64,000 bases of DNA, from assembly GCA_002103105.1 (NCBI GenBank), contig DAAY01000002.1, forward strand, positions 56,949-120,948, written 5' to 3'. Source of the stretch: Candidatus Gastranaerophilales bacterium HUM_1 (GTDB lineage: Bacteria > Cyanobacteriota > Vampirovibrionia > Gastranaerophilales > Gastranaerophilaceae). The translations under genes were made by a program, and so were the position numbers. The notes beneath the pieces were generated by a model, which had not been told where the DNA came from, ran no database searches, and worked only from the letters and a program-made list of their open reading frames with translations. Within the stretch, counting starts at the first letter, position 1; each line of letters begins with the position of its first letter. Positions 1 to 9,024 of the stretch are shown one piece after another.

Positions 1-1045
1 CTTCTAAACTTTTATCAAAAATCTGCCCGAGTCTTTGTTTTGTCAATGCACTAATAAAAATCTTTGGAGCATAACTCAAAAATGGAATATCTTTCGCAAG
101 TTCTTGTTCAAACTTATTGATTGTATTAGCTTTTTTCTCTTCAATTAAATCCCATTTATTGATTGCAACAATAATACCTTTTCCAGATTCAGTAATGATA
201 GAAGAAATCTTTTTGTCTTGGTCAGAAATTCCTTCTTTTGCATCAATTACAAGAACCGCAACATCACATTCTCTAATTGAACGAATTGCTCTATCAACAG
301 CAAATTTTTCAACACCATAATCAACTTTAGATTTTTTTCTAATACCCGCAGTATCGACGATAACAAACTCTTTGTCATTATAAGTTATAAAACTATCAAT
401 ACTATCTCTTGTAGTTCCAGAAACATCAGAAACAATAACTCTTTGGGTATTCAACAAAGAATTTACAATAGAAGATTTTCCAGCATTAGGACGACCAACA
501 ATCGCAATTCTTATGCGGCCATCTTTTTCTTCCTCTTCGGATTCGTCAAAACCTTCAGTTACAACATCCAATAAATCTCCAACCCCGCCAGAACCGTGAA
601 GAGCAGAAATTCCAATAGGATTGCCAACAGACAACGCATAAAAATCACTTGTCATAAGTAATGAATCTGGATTATCACACTTGTTGACAGCTAAAAATAT
701 TGGCTTTCCAGATTGACGCAAAATATTTGCAATATCATAATCAACAGGGTTGATGCCATCTTTTCCGTCAACAAGAAAAATAATTCTATCTGCTTCCTCA
801 CAAGCTAATCTTGCTTGGTCAAAAATAGAAACCATAATATCATCCCCATCACCAGGGATAATACCGCCAGTATCAATAACAGTAAAACCTTTATTTTGCC
901 ATTCAACATCAAAATAAATTCTATCTCTGGTAACACCAGGCATATCATGCACGATAGAATTTCTCGCCCCGATTAAACGGTTAACGAAAGTTGATTTTCC
1001 TACATTCGGTCTTCCTACTATTGCAACTGTTGGTTTTCTTTTCAT
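1..1045 (-). CDS. der: Ribosome biogenesis GTPase Der (EngA), 3' end cut by window
   Basis: Der is a tandem GTPase needed for assembly of the 50S ribosomal subunit. Reading the minus strand from ATG at 1045 gives MKRKPTVAIVGRPNVGKS, the first G1 loop, followed by DTGG and NKCD motifs. A second complete G domain follows (GRPNAGKSS, DTAG, NKWD). An acidic linker rich in Glu joins the two domains. About 348 residues are visible and the C-terminal KH-like domain lies outside the window, so the gene is partial only because of the edge. There is no Shine-Dalgarno; a -10 lies six bases before the ATG, suggesting a leaderless mRNA. It diverges from hom. Confidence 0.95.
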   Translation of the reverse strand, partial: MKRKPTVAIVGRPNVGKSTFVNRLIGARNSIVHDMPGVTRDRIYFDVEWQNKGFTVIDTGGIIPGDGDDIMVSIFDQARLACEEADRIIFLVDGKDGINPVDYDIANILRQSGKPIFLAVNKCDNPDSLLMTSDFYALSVGNPIGISALHGSGGVGDLLDVVTEGFDESEEEEKDGRIRIAIVGRPNAGKSSIVNSLLNTQRVIVSDVSGTTRDSIDSFITYNDKEFVIVDTAGIRKKSKVDYGVEKFAVDRAIRSIRECDVAVLVIDAKEGISDQDKKISSIITESGKGIIVAINKWDLIEEKKANTINKFEQELAKDIPFLSYAPKIFISALTKQRLGQIFDKSLE

Positions 1046-1051
1046 AGGTTA

Positions 1052-1080
1052 ATAATATCATGGATATTTTTATTTTTCAA
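1052..1080 (-). promoter_or_regulatory. Leaderless promoter of der
   Basis: On the minus strand TTGAAA (1075-1080), a 17-base spacer ending in TGA, and TATTAT (1052-1057) form a near-consensus extended sigma-70 promoter. Exactly six bases separate the -10 from the ATG, so transcription should start at or one base from the start codon. Confidence 0.7.
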
Positions 1081-1129
1081 AATTTTAGATTATAAATCTT
1101 ACTTCCCACATATGCAACTTTTTAAACTC

Positions 1130-1158
1130 TTCACTTATTGTTTTTATTATGCTACAAT
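1130..1158 (+). promoter_or_regulatory. Promoter of hom, nearly leaderless
   Basis: TTCACT (1130-1135), 17 bases, then TACAAT (1153-1158) preceded by TGC (extended -10). Seven bases follow before ATG 1166, and no Shine-Dalgarno lies between. Confidence 0.6.
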
Positions 1159-1165
1159 ACAATCT

Positions 1166-2440
1166 ATGGAAAAGAAAATTAAAATTGGACTAATTGGTCT
1201 AGGGACAGTAGGAAGTGGCGTTTTTAAAACACTTCAGAACTTCAAAAATGTTGAAGTTGTAAAAATTGCGGTACGTAACAAAAACAAAAAACGTAACATT
1301 GAGGGATTAGATGAAAGTATCATCACTGACAATGCGTATGAAATTGTTAACGACCCAGAAATTGACATTGTAGCAGAACTTGTAGGGGGCGTAGAACCCG
1401 CTTTTGATTTGATTAAAACTGCTATAAAAAATGGAAAACATATTGTTACTGCGAATAAAGAATTACTTGCAAAACACGGCGAAGAATTATTTAACTTTGC
1501 AGAAACAAATAACAAAGTTGTTCTATACGAAGCTGCAATTGCAGGCGGAATTCCACTAATCATGCCAATAAAAACCATTTTGGCTGGGAATAAAATTTCA
1601 AAGATAAAAGCAATTCTTAACGGAACAACAAATTATATTTTGACAAAAATGGACGTACAAGGGGCATCTTATGCAGATGTTTTGGATGAAGCCCAAAAAT
1701 TAGGCTATGCCGAAGCTGACCCAACTGGAGATGTTGAAGGTTTTGACGCAGCATATAAAATTACAACCCTTGCAACGATTGCATTTGGCAAAAGAATTAA
1801 ATTTGAAAATGTTTATCGAGAAGGGATAACAAAAATTAGCCCAGACGATATGCAAGCAGCAAACGAAATGGGTTACAAAATTAAACTTATTGCTTCTGCA
1901 GAACTTAGTGAAGATGGCAAAGCAGATGTAAGAGTTCACCCAATGCTTGTACCTATTTCAAAATCACTTGCACACATTGACTATGTTACAAATGCAGTAA
2001 GTTTAACAGGTCATCCAGTTGGAGATGTGACTCTATCTGGGCCTGGAGCTGGAGAATTCCCAACTGCAAGTTCAGTTGTCGGTGATATTTTAGCAATAGC
2101 TTCTGAAATAGGAAAAACTGATTACTTGCTACCAATGATGAGATGTAATCACCACGAAAATGCGGAAATGATTCCTATTGAAGAAACTGAAAACAAATAT
2201 TACTTATCAATTACTGCACAAAATAGCCTTGGGGTAATTGGTCGTATCGGTAAAGCTTGCGAAGAACATAATATAAGTTTAGCAAGTATCGTTCAAAAAG
2301 AAGTTGCAGGAAACCACGCAGCAAAAATCACTGTTATTACAGAAATTTGTAAAGAAAAAGATATGCAAAATGTAGTAAATATCTTTAACAATGACCCTGC
2401 AATTACAAGTGTAAATAGCTTGATTAGAGTTCAAGTATAA
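1166..2440 (+). CDS. hom: Homoserine dehydrogenase
   Basis: Reduces aspartate semialdehyde to homoserine in threonine/methionine synthesis. The N-terminal Rossmann fold shows GLGTVGSGV, then ANKELL and the family signature NGTTNYIL. About 80 C-terminal residues starting near YYLSITAQNSLGVIGRIG form an ACT domain, which in this family mediates feedback by threonine. An open frame continues upstream to 1112, but those 18 residues overlap the promoter and are hydrophobic and unconserved in character. ATG 1166 gives the expected 424-residue length. It is followed by a perfect 14-bp terminator stem. thrC, two steps on in the pathway, is 13 kb away, so the threonine genes are not in one operon. Confidence 0.95.
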   Translation: MEKKIKIGLIGLGTVGSGVFKTLQNFKNVEVVKIAVRNKNKKRNIEGLDESIITDNAYEIVNDPEIDIVAELVGGVEPAFDLIKTAIKNGKHIVTANKELLAKHGEELFNFAETNNKVVLYEAAIAGGIPLIMPIKTILAGNKISKIKAILNGTTNYILTKMDVQGASYADVLDEAQKLGYAEADPTGDVEGFDAAYKITTLATIAFGKRIKFENVYREGITKISPDDMQAANEMGYKIKLIASAELSEDGKADVRVHPMLVPISKSLAHIDYVTNAVSLTGHPVGDVTLSGPGAGEFPTASSVVGDILAIASEIGKTDYLLPMMRCNHHENAEMIPIEETENKYYLSITAQNSLGVIGRIGKACEEHNISLASIVQKEVAGNHAAKITVITEICKEKDMQNVVNIFNNDPAITSVNSLIRVQV

Positions 2441-2455
2441 AAAATAAACTAAATT

Positions 2456-2497
2456 AAAGAGAGCCATTTTTGCAATAGCATAAATGGCTCTCTTTAA
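2456..2497. terminator. Bidirectional terminator between hom and the CNNM/CBS gene
   Basis: Perfect 14-bp stem: AAAGAGAGCCATTT at 2456-2469 pairs with AAATGGCTCTCTTT at 2482-2495. A-run and T-run flanks serve both convergent genes. Confidence 0.9.
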
Positions 2498-2512
2498 TAA
2501 TTACAAAATTAA

Positions 2513-3862
2513 TTATTTTTCAACTTCTTGTTTTTCTTCTACTTTTGGAGCTTCATGAACAAGTAATATTTTAGTAATTCTAGCACCATCCACTTCTTTT
2601 ACAGTGAATGTAAAATCTCTATATTCAACAAAATCATCTATATTTGCAATTCTGCCAAGTTCTTTTACTACAATACCTGCAATTGTATCAACATCATCAT
2701 CTTCAAGTTTTTCTGGCGGAATATCAAAATAACTAGCCAATTCATCCAATCGCATCATACCGTTAACAAGATAATGATTTGGCTTAATTTCTTTAATATC
2801 AATCTCAGCTTCTTCGTCAAATTCATCTTGAACATCACCAAAGATTTCTTCCAAAACATCTTCCAAAGTAATAATACCAGAAGTTCCACCGAATTCATCA
2901 ACAACAACAGCCATTTGAGATTTATTCTTTTTAAATTCCAAAACCAAATTATCCATCGTGATTGTTTCTGGTACAAGCATAATCTTACGTTGAATAGCTT
3001 TTATTGGGCAAACTTGGTCTTTAATCGCTAAAGAATACAAATCCTTAACGTGAATTAAACCTGTAATATGGTCAATATCGCCATCATAAACAGGATATCT
3101 AGTATATTGGTTTTCTGTTGCAATCTTGTTTAATTCATCAAGTGACATATCGATTGGAACACAAATCATATCCGTTCTAGGAATCATAACTTCACGAGCT
3201 GTCAAATCAGAAAATTTGAACATATTATGAAGCATATCCTTTTCAGTTTCGTTTAAAACCCCTTCATCATAACTTGTATCAACAAGCAAGTCCAAATCTT
3301 CAATAGTATGAACAACCCTCGCTGAACTTACAGGGATTTTAAAAACATGCAAAATCAAATTGCAAGCCTTATTCAAACACCATACAAATGGTTTTGAAAT
3401 TGTCATAAACAAATCCATAGGCTTTGCAACATAAAGTGAAATTCTTTCTGGATATTGAAGAGCAATACATTTTGGAACTTGTTCACCGACTACAACATGT
3501 AAAAATGTAATTACAACGAATGCAACCACAGCAGTCAAAGGAACAAGATAAGACTGTGCAGAAGGGAAATAATTTATCAATGGAGCCATCATTTTTTCGA
3601 TGGTTGGAGAACCAAACCAACCAATACCGATACTTGCAATTGTTACACCAACCTGAACTGCTGCAATGAAGAAATTCATATCTTCCAATGCTTTTAGTGC
3701 CAACTTAGCATCTACATTACCATCTTTTGTCAATTGCTCAATCTTAGCTTTTCTTGCTCTTACAATAGCAAACTCAGCAGCGACAAAAAAGGCATTCACA
3801 AGTAATAGTAAAAATACTATAATCCAATTAATAACAATCGTACCCAAACTCGACTCGTCCAT
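2513..3862 (-). CDS. CNNM/CBS-domain membrane protein (hemolysin C/CorC family)
   Basis: A 449-residue inner-membrane protein with the standard order: an N-terminal CNNM (DUF21) domain of about 190 residues with four hydrophobic segments, a CBS pair around residues 205-335 (starting near LTAREVMIPRTDM), and a C-terminal CorC_HlyC domain around 345-435 (NHYLVNGMMRLDEL). Relatives are implicated in magnesium/cobalt efflux or Mg homeostasis; the hemolysin name is historical. The start is ATG 3862 with a weak purine-rich AAGAAAGAG upstream. A TATAAT box lies on the minus strand near 3890-3900. It is monocistronic, between a terminator and a repeat island. Confidence 0.85.
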   Translation of the reverse strand: MDESSLGTIVINWIIVFLLLLVNAFFVAAEFAIVRARKAKIEQLTKDGNVDAKLALKALEDMNFFIAAVQVGVTIASIGIGWFGSPTIEKMMAPLINYFPSAQSYLVPLTAVVAFVVITFLHVVVGEQVPKCIALQYPERISLYVAKPMDLFMTISKPFVWCLNKACNLILHVFKIPVSSARVVHTIEDLDLLVDTSYDEGVLNETEKDMLHNMFKFSDLTAREVMIPRTDMICVPIDMSLDELNKIATENQYTRYPVYDGDIDHITGLIHVKDLYSLAIKDQVCPIKAIQRKIMLVPETITMDNLVLEFKKNKSQMAVVVDEFGGTSGIITLEDVLEEIFGDVQDEFDEEAEIDIKEIKPNHYLVNGMMRLDELASYFDIPPEKLEDDDVDTIAGIVVKELGRIANIDDFVEYRDFTFTVKEVDGARITKILLVHEAPKVEEKQEVEK

Positions 3863-4029
3863 TACTCTTTCTTTTTCCTTATGTTTATTGCTTTTATTAT
3901 AATATCATAGACAAAAAAAATCAATAACGCCGAGGAGGGAAAAAGTCTATAAGTTGTATAAGAGCAATAGGGAACATGAAAATAAGGTCGTTTCCACATC
4001 TCTAACTAGTGCGTTCAAAATGACAAATA

Positions 4030-4053
4030 GTAGGTCGGCGTTGCCACGCCGAC
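4030..4053 (+). repeat. REP hairpin, GCGT type
   Basis: GTAG followed by arms GTCGGCGT and ACGCCGAC around a TGCC loop, in the plus orientation. It is a copy of the family described in the findings. Confidence 0.85.
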
Positions 4054-4446
4054 AACATAAATAAGCTGGATTGCTTCACATTCGTTCGCAATGACTGAAT
4101 AGAAATATACTCGACTTGGGGACACTTGCTGAACCGACAAAACAAAGTTGAGTCGAGTGAAACTGCGTGCCGTATGGCTGATTAATACTTTTTCTTCCTC
4201 TCCTTGGGGAGAGGATTGAGGTGAGGGGTTAACCTTAACGAGAACAGTTTGAAATATTTCGCTTCGCTCAGTATGACAAATACGTTTAAAATTTACAGAG
4301 TGTTCTGGAACGTTACCCCGCATAACATATTCTATCAAAATATAAATTTACCAAGGATAATCTTTTGCAATTATTCAAAACTATATCAAACCCTCACCTG
4401 ACCTCCCCCTAGGGGATGAATAATGTTTGGTTATATCCTTTCACCA

Positions 4447-4560
4447 CTCTCTCTTAGGTTGAGAGAGAAATTACCCTTGAGCCAAAGACGAAAAGATACA
4501 ATTTCAAAAGAGTTTTTTTTCAAATCCCTCTCCCTTAATCCCTCCTCCCTTGGGGAGGGA
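4447..4560 (+). mobile_element. MITE-like element
   Basis: Roughly 115 bp. It has a CTCTCTCTT..GAGAGAG hairpin at the left, a conserved core GACGAAAAGATACAATTTC, an AGAG-plus-T-run segment, and a right-hand CCCTCTCCC..GGGGAGGGA hairpin. Related copies lie at 15250-15371 (inverted), 55439-55520, 62840-62920 and at the right window edge. Confidence 0.6.
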
Positions 4561-4622
4561 AAAATAATTAACATAAAAAACTTATTTCCTTATTTCCATG
4601 TTCCTATTCCCTTCCACAACAA

Positions 4623-4650
4623 AAAAGACAGGATTTACATCCTGTCTTTT
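4623..4650. terminator. Terminator of gatA
   Basis: Perfect 12-bp stem AAAAGACAGGAT / ATCCTGTCTTTT with a TTAC loop and flanking A/T runs, just beyond the gatA stop. Confidence 0.9.
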
Positions 4651-4675
4651 TAAATTATATCATTTTATTGTCCAA

Positions 4676-6139
4676 TTATACATTTGCCAATTTTGTGTAG
4701 AAATCATTTTCTTGTTCAAAACGATGAGCAAAGTTGAACAATCTAGCTTCTTCAAACTGAGGAGCAAGAATTTGTAAACCGATTGGCATACCAGTAGAAT
4801 CAAATCCAGCAGGAACACTGATACCAGGAAGACCTGCTAAGTTACAACTAATAGTTGCAATATCAGTCAAATACATTGACAATGGATCTGATGATTTTGC
4901 ACCAAGTTCAAACGCTGTGTTTGGACATGTTGGAGAAATCAAAATATCTACATTTTTAAATGCTTCTCTAAAGTCTTCTGTAACCAAAGCTCTCATTTGT
5001 TGAGCTTTTTTATAGTAAGCATCATAATAACCTGATGACAATGCGTATGTACCAAGCATTATACGACGTTTAACTTCTGGACCAAAACCTTCTGCTCTTG
5101 ATTTTGTGTACAATTCAAGAAGATTTTTAGCATCTGGGTGTCTATAACCATATCTAACGCCATCAAATCTTGCAAGGTTTGATGAACATTCAGCCGTAGC
5201 CAAAATGTAATAAATTCCGATTGAATATTTTAACTTATCCAATGAAATTTCAACAATTTCACAACCTAATTTTTTATATGTTTCAATTGCGTTTTCAATA
5301 GCTTTTTGAACATCTGGAGAAATTCCTTCACCCATAAGTTCTTTGATTACACCAACTTTTCTACCTTTTAGGTCATTATTCAAACTTTGAGAATAATGTT
5401 CAACTGGCATATCTAAAGAAGTTGAATCTTTAGGGTCATGACCAGAAATTACTTCCAATAAGTTTGCTGCATCTTCTACTGTTCTTGCAAAAGGACCAAT
5501 TTGGTCAAGAGATGATGCAAATGCAATCAAACCATAACGAGAAACTCTACCATAAGTAGGTTTCATACCAACAATACCGCAAAAACTAGCTGGAAGACGA
5601 ATTGAACCACCAGTATCAGAACCAAGTGCCAAAGTAGCTTCACAAGATGCAACACTAGCAGCTGAACCACCTGATGAACCACCAGGAACTTTATTCAAAT
5701 CCCAAGGGTTGTGAACTTTGTTAAATGCAGAGTTTTCGTTTGAAGAACCCATAGCAAATTCATCCAAGTTAGCTTTACCAACAATTGGAACTAAGTTATT
5801 TAACAATTTTTCCGTAACAGTTGCGTTGAATGGAGAAACAAAGTTTTCCAAAATTTTAGATGACGCAGTTGTACGAGAACCAACAAGGTTCATATTATCT
5901 TTCAACACCAAAGGTACACCAGCTAAAAGTGGTAATTCTTCACCTTTTGCAATTTTTTCATCAACTTTTTTTGCAGTAGCAAGTGCAATATCTTTTGTCA
6001 AAGAGTTAAATGCACCAATCTTACTTTCCACGCCATCAATTCGTTCAAATGCGGCAGTTGTAAGTTCTACGGCAGAAATTTCTTTATTTTTCAGAGCTTT
6101 ACTCTGTTCAACAGCGGATTTTTTTAACAGCTCGTTCAT
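4676..6139 (-). CDS. gatA: Asp-tRNA(Asn)/Glu-tRNA(Gln) amidotransferase subunit A
   Basis: The glutaminase subunit of GatCAB, which converts mischarged Glu-tRNA(Gln) or Asp-tRNA(Asn) to the correct species. The amidase-signature catalytic triad is visible as Lys80 (VPLVLKDN), cis-Ser155 and Ser179. The signature loop GGSSGGSAA is at 153-161, and the length (487) matches the family. The start ATG has AAGGAG at good spacing and a well-formed promoter upstream. gatB and gatC are not adjacent, which is common outside Firmicutes. Confidence 0.96.
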   Translation of the reverse strand: MNELLKKSAVEQSKALKNKEISAVELTTAAFERIDGVESKIGAFNSLTKDIALATAKKVDEKIAKGEELPLLAGVPLVLKDNMNLVGSRTTASSKILENFVSPFNATVTEKLLNNLVPIVGKANLDEFAMGSSNENSAFNKVHNPWDLNKVPGGSSGGSAASVASCEATLALGSDTGGSIRLPASFCGIVGMKPTYGRVSRYGLIAFASSLDQIGPFARTVEDAANLLEVISGHDPKDSTSLDMPVEHYSQSLNNDLKGRKVGVIKELMGEGISPDVQKAIENAIETYKKLGCEIVEISLDKLKYSIGIYYILATAECSSNLARFDGVRYGYRHPDAKNLLELYTKSRAEGFGPEVKRRIMLGTYALSSGYYDAYYKKAQQMRALVTEDFREAFKNVDILISPTCPNTAFELGAKSSDPLSMYLTDIATISCNLAGLPGISVPAGFDSTGMPIGLQILAPQFEEARLFNFAHRFEQENDFYTKLANV

Positions 6140-6170
6140 AATTTCTCCTTAAATGCTATTTCTCAAGTTG

Positions 6171-6199
6171 ATTGTATGACAAACATGTACTACAATCAA
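6171..6199 (-). promoter_or_regulatory. Promoter of gatA
   Basis: Minus strand TTGATT (6194-6199), a 17-base spacer, TACAAT (6171-6176). Transcription is predicted near 6164, giving a leader of about 25 bases that contains AAGGAG. This is the SD-led class, in contrast to the leaderless promoters nearby. Confidence 0.7.
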
Positions 6200-6236
6200 G
6201 ATTTTTGAAAATTCAAAAACTTTTCTTGAAAAAATT

Positions 6237-7475
6237 TTAAAATTGGTCAAAAAATTCGAAATTTTTCAAATTTTTAGTATAAGCTTTTTTGGCAGGTTCT
6301 TCAACTGCAAAAGCATCAACTTCTAACAAATTCTCTTGATACAATCGATTTCTTGACAAATCTTCTGTCGAAGAATACGAAGGATACTCATCCCTTGCAA
6401 TAGCGTACTCAATAGACTTTCTAAAATTGTTATCCCCGTATTCAATTGGACCAAATTCTCGCAAAGCCTCATATTCGTAAGAATTTATACCCTTACCAAC
6501 TCGTCCAATTAGAGAATGCTGATAGGCATGTTCTGTTTCATGTGCAACAACAGCGACAACATCTTCGGAATAATAATTTTCTAAAACTGGACTATAACAA
6601 ATTTGAGACTTTCTTGCAGAAAAATATCCCGCAGAATTTTTTCCTACATCAGCATCTAAAGGATAAACTCGAAGATACAATTTGTCCAAATTTTTATCCC
6701 TTAAAAATTTGTAAGTTAGATATTCCATACCATCAGCCGTTCTAGGGTCAAGGATACGATATTTTAAAAATTCATCACTTTCATCAATACCCAGATTAGC
6801 CGTTTGTTCAAGTTCAGAAATTTCTACGTCTTTATTCCCTTTTTTGATTTTGGCACTAAGAACTTGTTTATCAGATTTTTTGCCAAAACCCAAATTTAAA
6901 GGATATTTTGTATAAGTAATTTGTTCAAAATCCATATCTTTTGGGTCGTAATCAACACGTCTAGTCAACAATTGCAATGCTTTCTTGCCTTCTTTCACAA
7001 ATTTTGAAACTTTTTCTTTAATTTGTTTTTCCAAAGACACAACATGCCAGTCCCCTAGTTTGTTGTATATATCAATATTTGCCCTGTATGTTTCTGGTAA
7101 TCTTGCCGTACTATATTCTCTAGTTTGGATAATTCGAGTTTTCTTCTTGTAACTATACAATCGTTGCTTTACATTTATACCATTTTCTTGAAAAATCCTT
7201 GATATCAAACGCTTTTGCGAATCGAAAAATGAAATAACCTCTCGAGAAAAATCATTATCAGATTTTCGCCCAATGCTGACATAACTATACGTCTTAGCCT
7301 CTTTTGGAACTTTCAAGCCGATGTTTTTTGAAAAATCGACAACATCAACCCCTTCAATTTTTTCTAAGAGTTTTGAATCCCTAAATGGACGCATTCCCAA
7401 ATTCGTACGGATACTATTTATCGTACGAAAGCATTTAGAATTTACACGGGGTAAGTATGTTGAAATTATAGACAT
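6237..7475 (-). CDS. Putative HExxH zinc metallopeptidase, no signal peptide
   Basis: A 412-residue protein that I cannot place in a named family. The C-terminal third contains VVAHETEHAYQHS, an HExxH motif at residues 312-316. It is followed 70 residues on by NLLEVDAFAVEE (383-393), which could supply the third zinc ligand in the gluzincin manner. The N-terminal 200 residues are basic and charged, without transmembrane or signal segments. AAGG lies about ten bases before ATG 7475. Close upstream is a repeat island, and gatA follows about 100 bp later under its own promoter. Zinc peptidase activity is inferred from the motif only. Confidence 0.6.
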   Translation of the reverse strand: MSIISTYLPRVNSKCFRTINSIRTNLGMRPFRDSKLLEKIEGVDVVDFSKNIGLKVPKEAKTYSYVSIGRKSDNDFSREVISFFDSQKRLISRIFQENGINVKQRLYSYKKKTRIIQTREYSTARLPETYRANIDIYNKLGDWHVVSLEKQIKEKVSKFVKEGKKALQLLTRRVDYDPKDMDFEQITYTKYPLNLGFGKKSDKQVLSAKIKKGNKDVEISELEQTANLGIDESDEFLKYRILDPRTADGMEYLTYKFLRDKNLDKLYLRVYPLDADVGKNSAGYFSARKSQICYSPVLENYYSEDVVAVVAHETEHAYQHSLIGRVGKGINSYEYEALREFGPIEYGDNNFRKSIEYAIARDEYPSYSSTEDLSRNRLYQENLLEVDAFAVEEPAKKAYTKNLKNFEFFDQF

Positions 7476-7682
7476 TTTTGAACCTTATTGTATTCATTAT
7501 AACAACAAACAAAATAAAATTTGCTACATCAAACACAAATACCCAATGCAGAAAAATCCATCAAGTTCGGCAAACAGCTTTACCATCAAAAAGTTAAACT
7601 TTTAAGAGTTTTTAATTCTCTCGGGTGTGAGCCTTAACCGATGTTTCTAATATACCATACGATTTGGATTTTTGTAAACATC

Positions 7683-7708
7683 CGTATTTTTACTTACGTA
7701 AAAATACG
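7683..7708. repeat. Perfect inverted repeat
   Basis: CGTATTTTTAC and GTAAAAATACG (11-bp arms) around TTAC. It is not followed by a T-run in either direction beyond the arm itself. It lies 200 bp upstream of the HExxH gene, function unknown. Confidence 0.6.
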
Positions 7709-7828
7709 ACTAGCCAGATGGGTTAGTTTGATACTTGACATCCATGGGGCGTAAGGCTTTGCAAAGAGGAAGGTTTTTTAAAATAAAAAGGTAATGTTTT
7801 ATTAATATCAAAAATGGACATTTTAATT

Positions 7829-7852
7829 GTCGGCGTGGCAACGCCGACCTAC
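7829..7852 (-). repeat. REP hairpin, GCGT type
   Basis: Inverse orientation copy: GTCGGCGT and ACGCCGAC arms with the CTAC tail at the right. Confidence 0.85.
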
Positions 7853-7942
7853 GTATCTTTTACTTTACTAGGATTACTCTAGCTGGTGCATTCTGCTAGA
7901 GCTTCCAAAATGAGTTCGGAAGGACTGTACGGATATTTATAA

Positions 7943-8157
7943 GGGGTTCGGGGGTAAAGCCCCTGATGACTCGAGCCATTTAATCATTCGTGTTTTTCTT
8001 TTCATAACTATTCTCCCTCGCCCTTTTTAAAGGGAGAGGGGGTTGGGGGTAGGGGTAAGGGTTTTAATTCTTTTTTCATCGAAATAAAAAAGAAAAAGTG
8101 AACATTATAACAATCGACCCCTCTCCCTAGCCCTCCACCCTTGGGGAGGGAATGATG
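7943..8157. repeat. Long dispersed repeat, copy 1
   Basis: Shares most of its length with 14974-15138. Common parts are GGGGTTC..GCCCCTGATGACTCGAG, CCATTTAATCATTC, an A/T hairpin (TTCTTTTTT..AAAAAAGAA around CATCGAAAT), AGTGAACATTATAACAATCG, and the terminal CCCTCTCCC..GGGGAGGGAATGATGT. This copy carries about 50 extra bases, including a second CCCTC/GAGGG hairpin. Confidence 0.75.
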
Positions 8158-8188
8158 TTCAACATTTCCCAAGTTACTGTGTGTATCT

Positions 8189-8212
8189 GTCGGCGTGGCA
8201 ACGCCGACCTAC
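8189..8212 (-). repeat. REP hairpin, GCGT type
   Basis: Same arms and loop as at 7829, same orientation, 360 bp away. Confidence 0.85.
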
Positions 8213-8266
8213 AATTTCTGATAGACATTATTTCTTTAACGACTTACCAACTTATAAGCCTAAACC

Positions 8267-8959
8267 CTATTTCCCCAATGATTTGGAAATTTTAGAATGA
8301 ATCATATTTGCTTGGCTCAAATATTCAGTAAGTTTTTCATAATTTTGAACTTTTTCACCATACGGAACATTCATATCAATCAATTCATCCACACTACGGC
8401 TAATTTCAGACAACTGCTCTAAAGAATCACTCAATGTCACAACAGACTTAACTTTCTTTGAAACTCGAGAAAGAATTTGACGAGAAATGAATTCTTGAAT
8501 TTTATAAATTACTGGCATTTTTTCTTTAAATGATTGATGAAAAGCCTGTTTTTCACCTAAAACACGACCACCATACATTTGTTGTTTTCGCAAAGTATCT
8601 AATTCTTGCAAAACACGCTGTCTTTTCGCTTTCAAGCTCAATGCTTCATTTTGCGTACCATAATTATCCGCAACTTTTATCTTTGCATCTAAATCCTTTA
8701 CAACAGATTCTTTTTCCTTAATCCTATAATCAATACTTAAATCTTCACCTTCTGGTTCTTCAATATTTGTTTTGTTCAATATAGCAGAATCATAGCCATT
8801 GATACGTTTTATAGGATTTGTAGCAGGCTGAGTTTTTACTTCTTTTGCAAGCTGAGAAGAAGTTTCAAAATTATTGCTAAACGGATTTACAGCAGAAAAA
8901 TTATAATCTCTGCTGAAAATATTTCCAGTTACTTTGTTATTGTTATTACTACCTGCCAT
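8267..8959 (-). CDS. Hypothetical coiled-coil protein
   Basis: A 230-residue protein I do not recognise. The first 75 residues are Asn/Ser-rich and probably disordered. Residues about 75-130 form a charged heptad-like helix (DYRIKEKESVVKDLDAKIK onward), and the rest is helical with no membrane segment or signal peptide. The start ATG lacks a Shine-Dalgarno but has TAGAAT exactly six bases upstream, which supports a real, leaderless gene. It is separated from the permease gene upstream by 65 bp and followed by a repeat island. Confidence 0.65.
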   Translation of the reverse strand: MAGSNNNNKVTGNIFSRDYNFSAVNPFSNNFETSSQLAKEVKTQPATNPIKRINGYDSAILNKTNIEEPEGEDLSIDYRIKEKESVVKDLDAKIKVADNYGTQNEALSLKAKRQRVLQELDTLRKQQMYGGRVLGEKQAFHQSFKEKMPVIYKIQEFISRQILSRVSKKVKSVVTLSDSLEQLSEISRSVDELIDMNVPYGEKVQNYEKLTEYLSQANMIHSKISKSLGK

Positions 8960-8965
8960 ATATAC

Positions 8966-8971
8966 ATTCTA
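8966..8971 (-). promoter_or_regulatory. -10 box six bases before the ATG (leaderless class)
   Basis: TAGAAT on the minus strand, then GTATAT, then ATG 8959. The -35 region is weak. Confidence 0.5.
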
Positions 8972-9024
8972 AAACAAGAAAACGAAATTTTTCACCATTA
9001 AAAGTATGATTTTACAAAACTTCT

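Larger units (their letters stand above)
3903..4621. repeat. Intergenic repeat island, no convincing gene
   Basis: About 720 bp without a credible gene. It is a mosaic of modules seen elsewhere in the window: a GTCTATAAGTTG motif near 3945, a REP hairpin at 4030-4053, a TTGCTTCACATTCGTTCGC motif near 4073, a CCTCTCCTTGGGGAGAGG palindrome at 4197-4214, TTCGCTTCGCTCAGTATGAC near 4256-4275, and a MITE-like element at 4447-4560. Open frames at 4015-4338 (-) and 4423-4653 (+) are made of these repeats and are not called. Confidence 0.75.
7476..8266. repeat. Repeat island, 790 bp without a gene
   Basis: Holds an 11-bp perfect inverted repeat at 7683-7708, two REP hairpins (7829-7852 and 8189-8212), and one copy of a long two-copy element (7943-8157). 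Its 3' end has an ACTTACCAACTTATAAGCC-type motif near 8240. The only longer open frame (7321-7605, +) overlaps the HExxH gene and looks spurious. Confidence 0.7.

Noticed and set aside
1112..1165. Extending hom to the upstream ATG at 1112
   Set aside because: The extra 18 residues would cover the promoter, are hydrophobic and unlike homoserine dehydrogenase starts; ATG 1166 gives the correct fold start.
4015..4653. Two open frames (107 and 76 residues) in the first repeat island
   Set aside because: They consist of REP, CCCTCTCCC and TTCGCTCAGTATGAC modules that recur in other islands, lack ribosome sites, and their translation is low-complexity.
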